From Acridotheres tristis (Eukaryota; Chordata; Aves; Passeriformes; Sturnidae): 64,000 nt of DNA. Of the stretch, positions 61,791-64,000 are shown one piece after another. The stretch spans positions 17,708,501 to 17,772,500 of the forward strand of contig CM072891.1 of the NCBI GenBank assembly GCA_037013685.1, given 5' to 3'. The notes under the pieces are model-generated. The model did no database searches. It saw only the letters and a list, made by a program, of their open reading frames with translations, and was not told where the DNA came from. The position numbers and the translations under genes were made by a program. Position 1 is the stretch's first letter; each line of letters begins with the position of its first letter.

Positions 61791-64000
61791 AAAGAAAAAT
61801 GCTCCCTTCTACTTACCACTGTCCTCTCCCAGCTGAACAAAGGGCATCATCCCTTCTGACACACGGCTGCTGATCAGCAGCACTGCTGAAGGTTGTTTCA
61901 TGGCCAAGATTTTGTGTTTGGAGTTTGTTTTCTTGCCTGTAGGCAGTGTAGGGAGGGTTGGACCGGACGGGTGGACACAGCTTCTTGCTGTGGTGGGTGG
62001 GTGTGACTCTCACTCGTGAGTCAGGGCTGAGTCACATTTACAGCAGTCGCTGGGAGCCTAAGGTGGTGCTGCTGACAGCTGAAGGTGCATTTTACAAACC
62101 TGTGAGTGAGCAGTACCTCTGACACACCCTGGATTTCATGGCCAGGGCTTCCTGGGCTTAGATGACCAAGGTACTGTTGCCTTTGAGTTGTTAAATGTGA
62201 GCAGTGTTCTGGCTCCCCTGAGAGAAAGCCGCCACTCAGTGTTAGTGGCACAGAGGGTACAAAGACTGACAGCAGATGGAGGGGCCAGAATTAGCTCAAT
62301 GCCAGCCTGGGATTTAAGAGCAGTGCCTGAAATTGGCATCCCCCTGTGTCTGTCACCCACTGAGTGATGTAGGCTGCTTTTTCTGCTTCTGTCACTGCAC
62401 TGCCTCACTTAAGAGGTCAAATAGGAACAAAAATTGCTCTCCAGTCCCCTTAAATTAGCTCATTTATATTAACTGGTTAAAACCTGGTCTGAAACACCAC
62501 AGAAAAACAAAAAGAAAGCCCCAGCACCACTGAACACCGCAGTGTTTACTGGTACAGAAGCACCCTGAGGATGCAGCACGTGGCACATCTTCTGTGCCAT
62601 TTCATACTGGATGCCAGCACAGGGATGCAGCACTGGGTGAGTTCCTCAGGCTGGAGTGAAGCAAACCTTATCCCTCCTATGTTGCAGGTGCTCACAAGCA
62701 GCCTCCTTGCACAAGCTGCTTTGTGTCACATCCCAGCCACCAGCTCCCATGAACCTTTAGGCTCTCAGGCAGTGCCAGGTGAGACCAGGTTTGAACATCT
62801 GCCATGGTTACCTATGTGACAGGCAGTGCAGGGTTTAGATGTGGCATTTATCCAGCTGCTAAAACAGCATCCCTGTCAAGGAGAGAGCAGAAGTGTCCAG
62901 AAGGGCAGCTTCCCCAAAGGAAGGTGAGTTGTGCTAGGTTTGAGGGTTGTGTTCCTCCATTAAACAGCCCTGGTTCACTTGGTTGTTGAAAAAACAATGG
63001 ATTAAGATACTGCTTATTGGTATCCTTGATCCCCAGACTCTCTGCACATGCCTGGTTGTGGCCTCATGGCTGTGATACTCTCACCCTGTCCCTGCAGGGA
63101 CCAGGGACAGGCATGGCTCCACCACCTCCTCTGACAGCGTTCCTCCAGCTAATGCAGGAGCCACAGAGATACCCAGCCTTGGACTGGTGCTTGATGGGGG
63201 CTCTCAGGTATGGTTTTGGGGTGCCAAGCACCCACTGCAGCAAGTCCTTCCCAGGGGGAGACCACCTCTGGGACTTGCCCACAGGTAAGCCTAAGCCCTT
63301 TCCCCTTACCAGAGCACTGTAAGACCTCGGGGTGAACGTAAGCCATGCCTGGTGTCCAGCCTGGACTGTATGCCAGGCCTCCAGCACCAGGTCATGGCAT
63401 GCTCCCTCCAGAAGGGGGATGTCAGCATGGCAGGTGCTTGTGTCCTTGAGGGAATGGGAGGGGAGACAGCCCCTGTGTCATTCCAGCAGTGTACCCCTTG
63501 CCCCCTCCTCTGCCCCCCAGGGCCTGAGTGCTGCTTGAAGGGGACAAGGAGCAGGACAATCCCAGAGCCCAAGGTTACAGATACCCCCTTGCTGGACAGC
63601 ATTGGGACCAGCAGCAAATGAACGCCATAGATGCTGTTGAGGCTGCTGCTTAAATTCTAGTGGTCTTACCAACTGGGGACTGGTCTTCCCACTGCCTCTT
63701 CCTCTGCACTTGGTATTTGCCAGTATTACCTATCTATCCCCCCTTTCCTGCTGGAGCCACTGCTGCCATCACAGCAGCTCTCCAACTCCCAGGGCTGGTC
63801 CCCAGGGCAGAACTGCAAACTCTCCAAGCTGTGCTCAGCTCTGGTGCCCGGGCAGCCCCCCTGTGCTCCCATCCTCCCTGGCTCAGGAACAGCCAAACCA
63901 GCAGCACTAGCAGCTAGGTCAGGCAGGAGACCACGTTTGTCTTCCCTGCTCGCTGGCTCTCTGCCAGGCCCCGGCTGTGCTCCCTGCCCACCTCCCACGA
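61791..64000. other. Downstream flank; no gene recognised
   Basis: GC content rises towards the end, but no open frame shows known motifs. One open stretch with an acceptor before it and donors after it (63,100-63,284) is noted under findings. The window ends here, so part of a neighbouring gene cannot be excluded. Confidence 0.45.

Noticed and set aside
1..64000. CRISPR arrays, operons or other prokaryotic systems
   Set aside because: No regularly spaced repeats, no dense ORFs and no ribosome-binding sites; the intron-exon structure and CR1 elements show avian nuclear DNA.

Overview
The window is vertebrate nuclear DNA, almost certainly from a bird. Short exons with GT-AG introns rule out a prokaryote. 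Several copies of the avian/reptilian CR1 retrotransposon are present, including one with recognisable reverse-transcriptase fragments and copies ending in the typical ATTCTGTG-like tail. A solo LTR of avian endogenous-retrovirus type also occurs; its 5' end resembles LTRs I associate with songbirds, so a passerine is my best guess.

One protein-coding gene can be supported. It lies on the + strand from 35,974 to 58,257, in 13 coding exons that join without a frame error into a protein of 782 residues. It encodes a TBC-domain Rab GTPase-activating protein of the USP6NL (RN-tre) / TBC1D3 / USP6 family. Both catalytic fingers are intact (IxxDxxR with Arg149, YxQ with Gln186). The TBC half resembles both USP6NL and the mammalian TBC1D3/USP6 group. 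Several diagnostic positions and the whole 423-residue tail differ from USP6NL as I remember it. I therefore read it as the paralogue from which mammalian TBC1D3 and the USP6 N-terminus descend, not as USP6NL itself.

Layout. 1-35,965: about 36 kb with no convincing coding exon, holding CR1 copies (7.7 kb minus strand; 26.2-27.7 kb plus strand), simple repeats and a tandem 22-bp duplication. The first coding exon begins with a splice acceptor, so at least one untranslated exon and the promoter lie upstream, possibly outside the window. 35,966-38,334: exons 1-4, the N-terminal region. 38,335-46,074: a 7.7-kb intron with a CR1 3' end near its downstream edge. 46,075-56,798: exons 5-12, the TBC domain and the helical segment after it, with a minus-strand solo LTR about 10 bp past the donor of exon 6 and another CR1 just before exon 8. 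56,984-58,257: large terminal exon encoding a disordered Ser/Pro-rich tail and containing the clearest CpG-rich stretch of the window. 58,258-64,000: 3' UTR and flank without an AATAAA signal on the + strand; one CR1 remnant; no second gene recognised.

No tRNA, rRNA, CRISPR or prokaryote-type system was seen. Comparisons with human USP6NL, TBC1D3 and USP6 are from memory and need an alignment to confirm.
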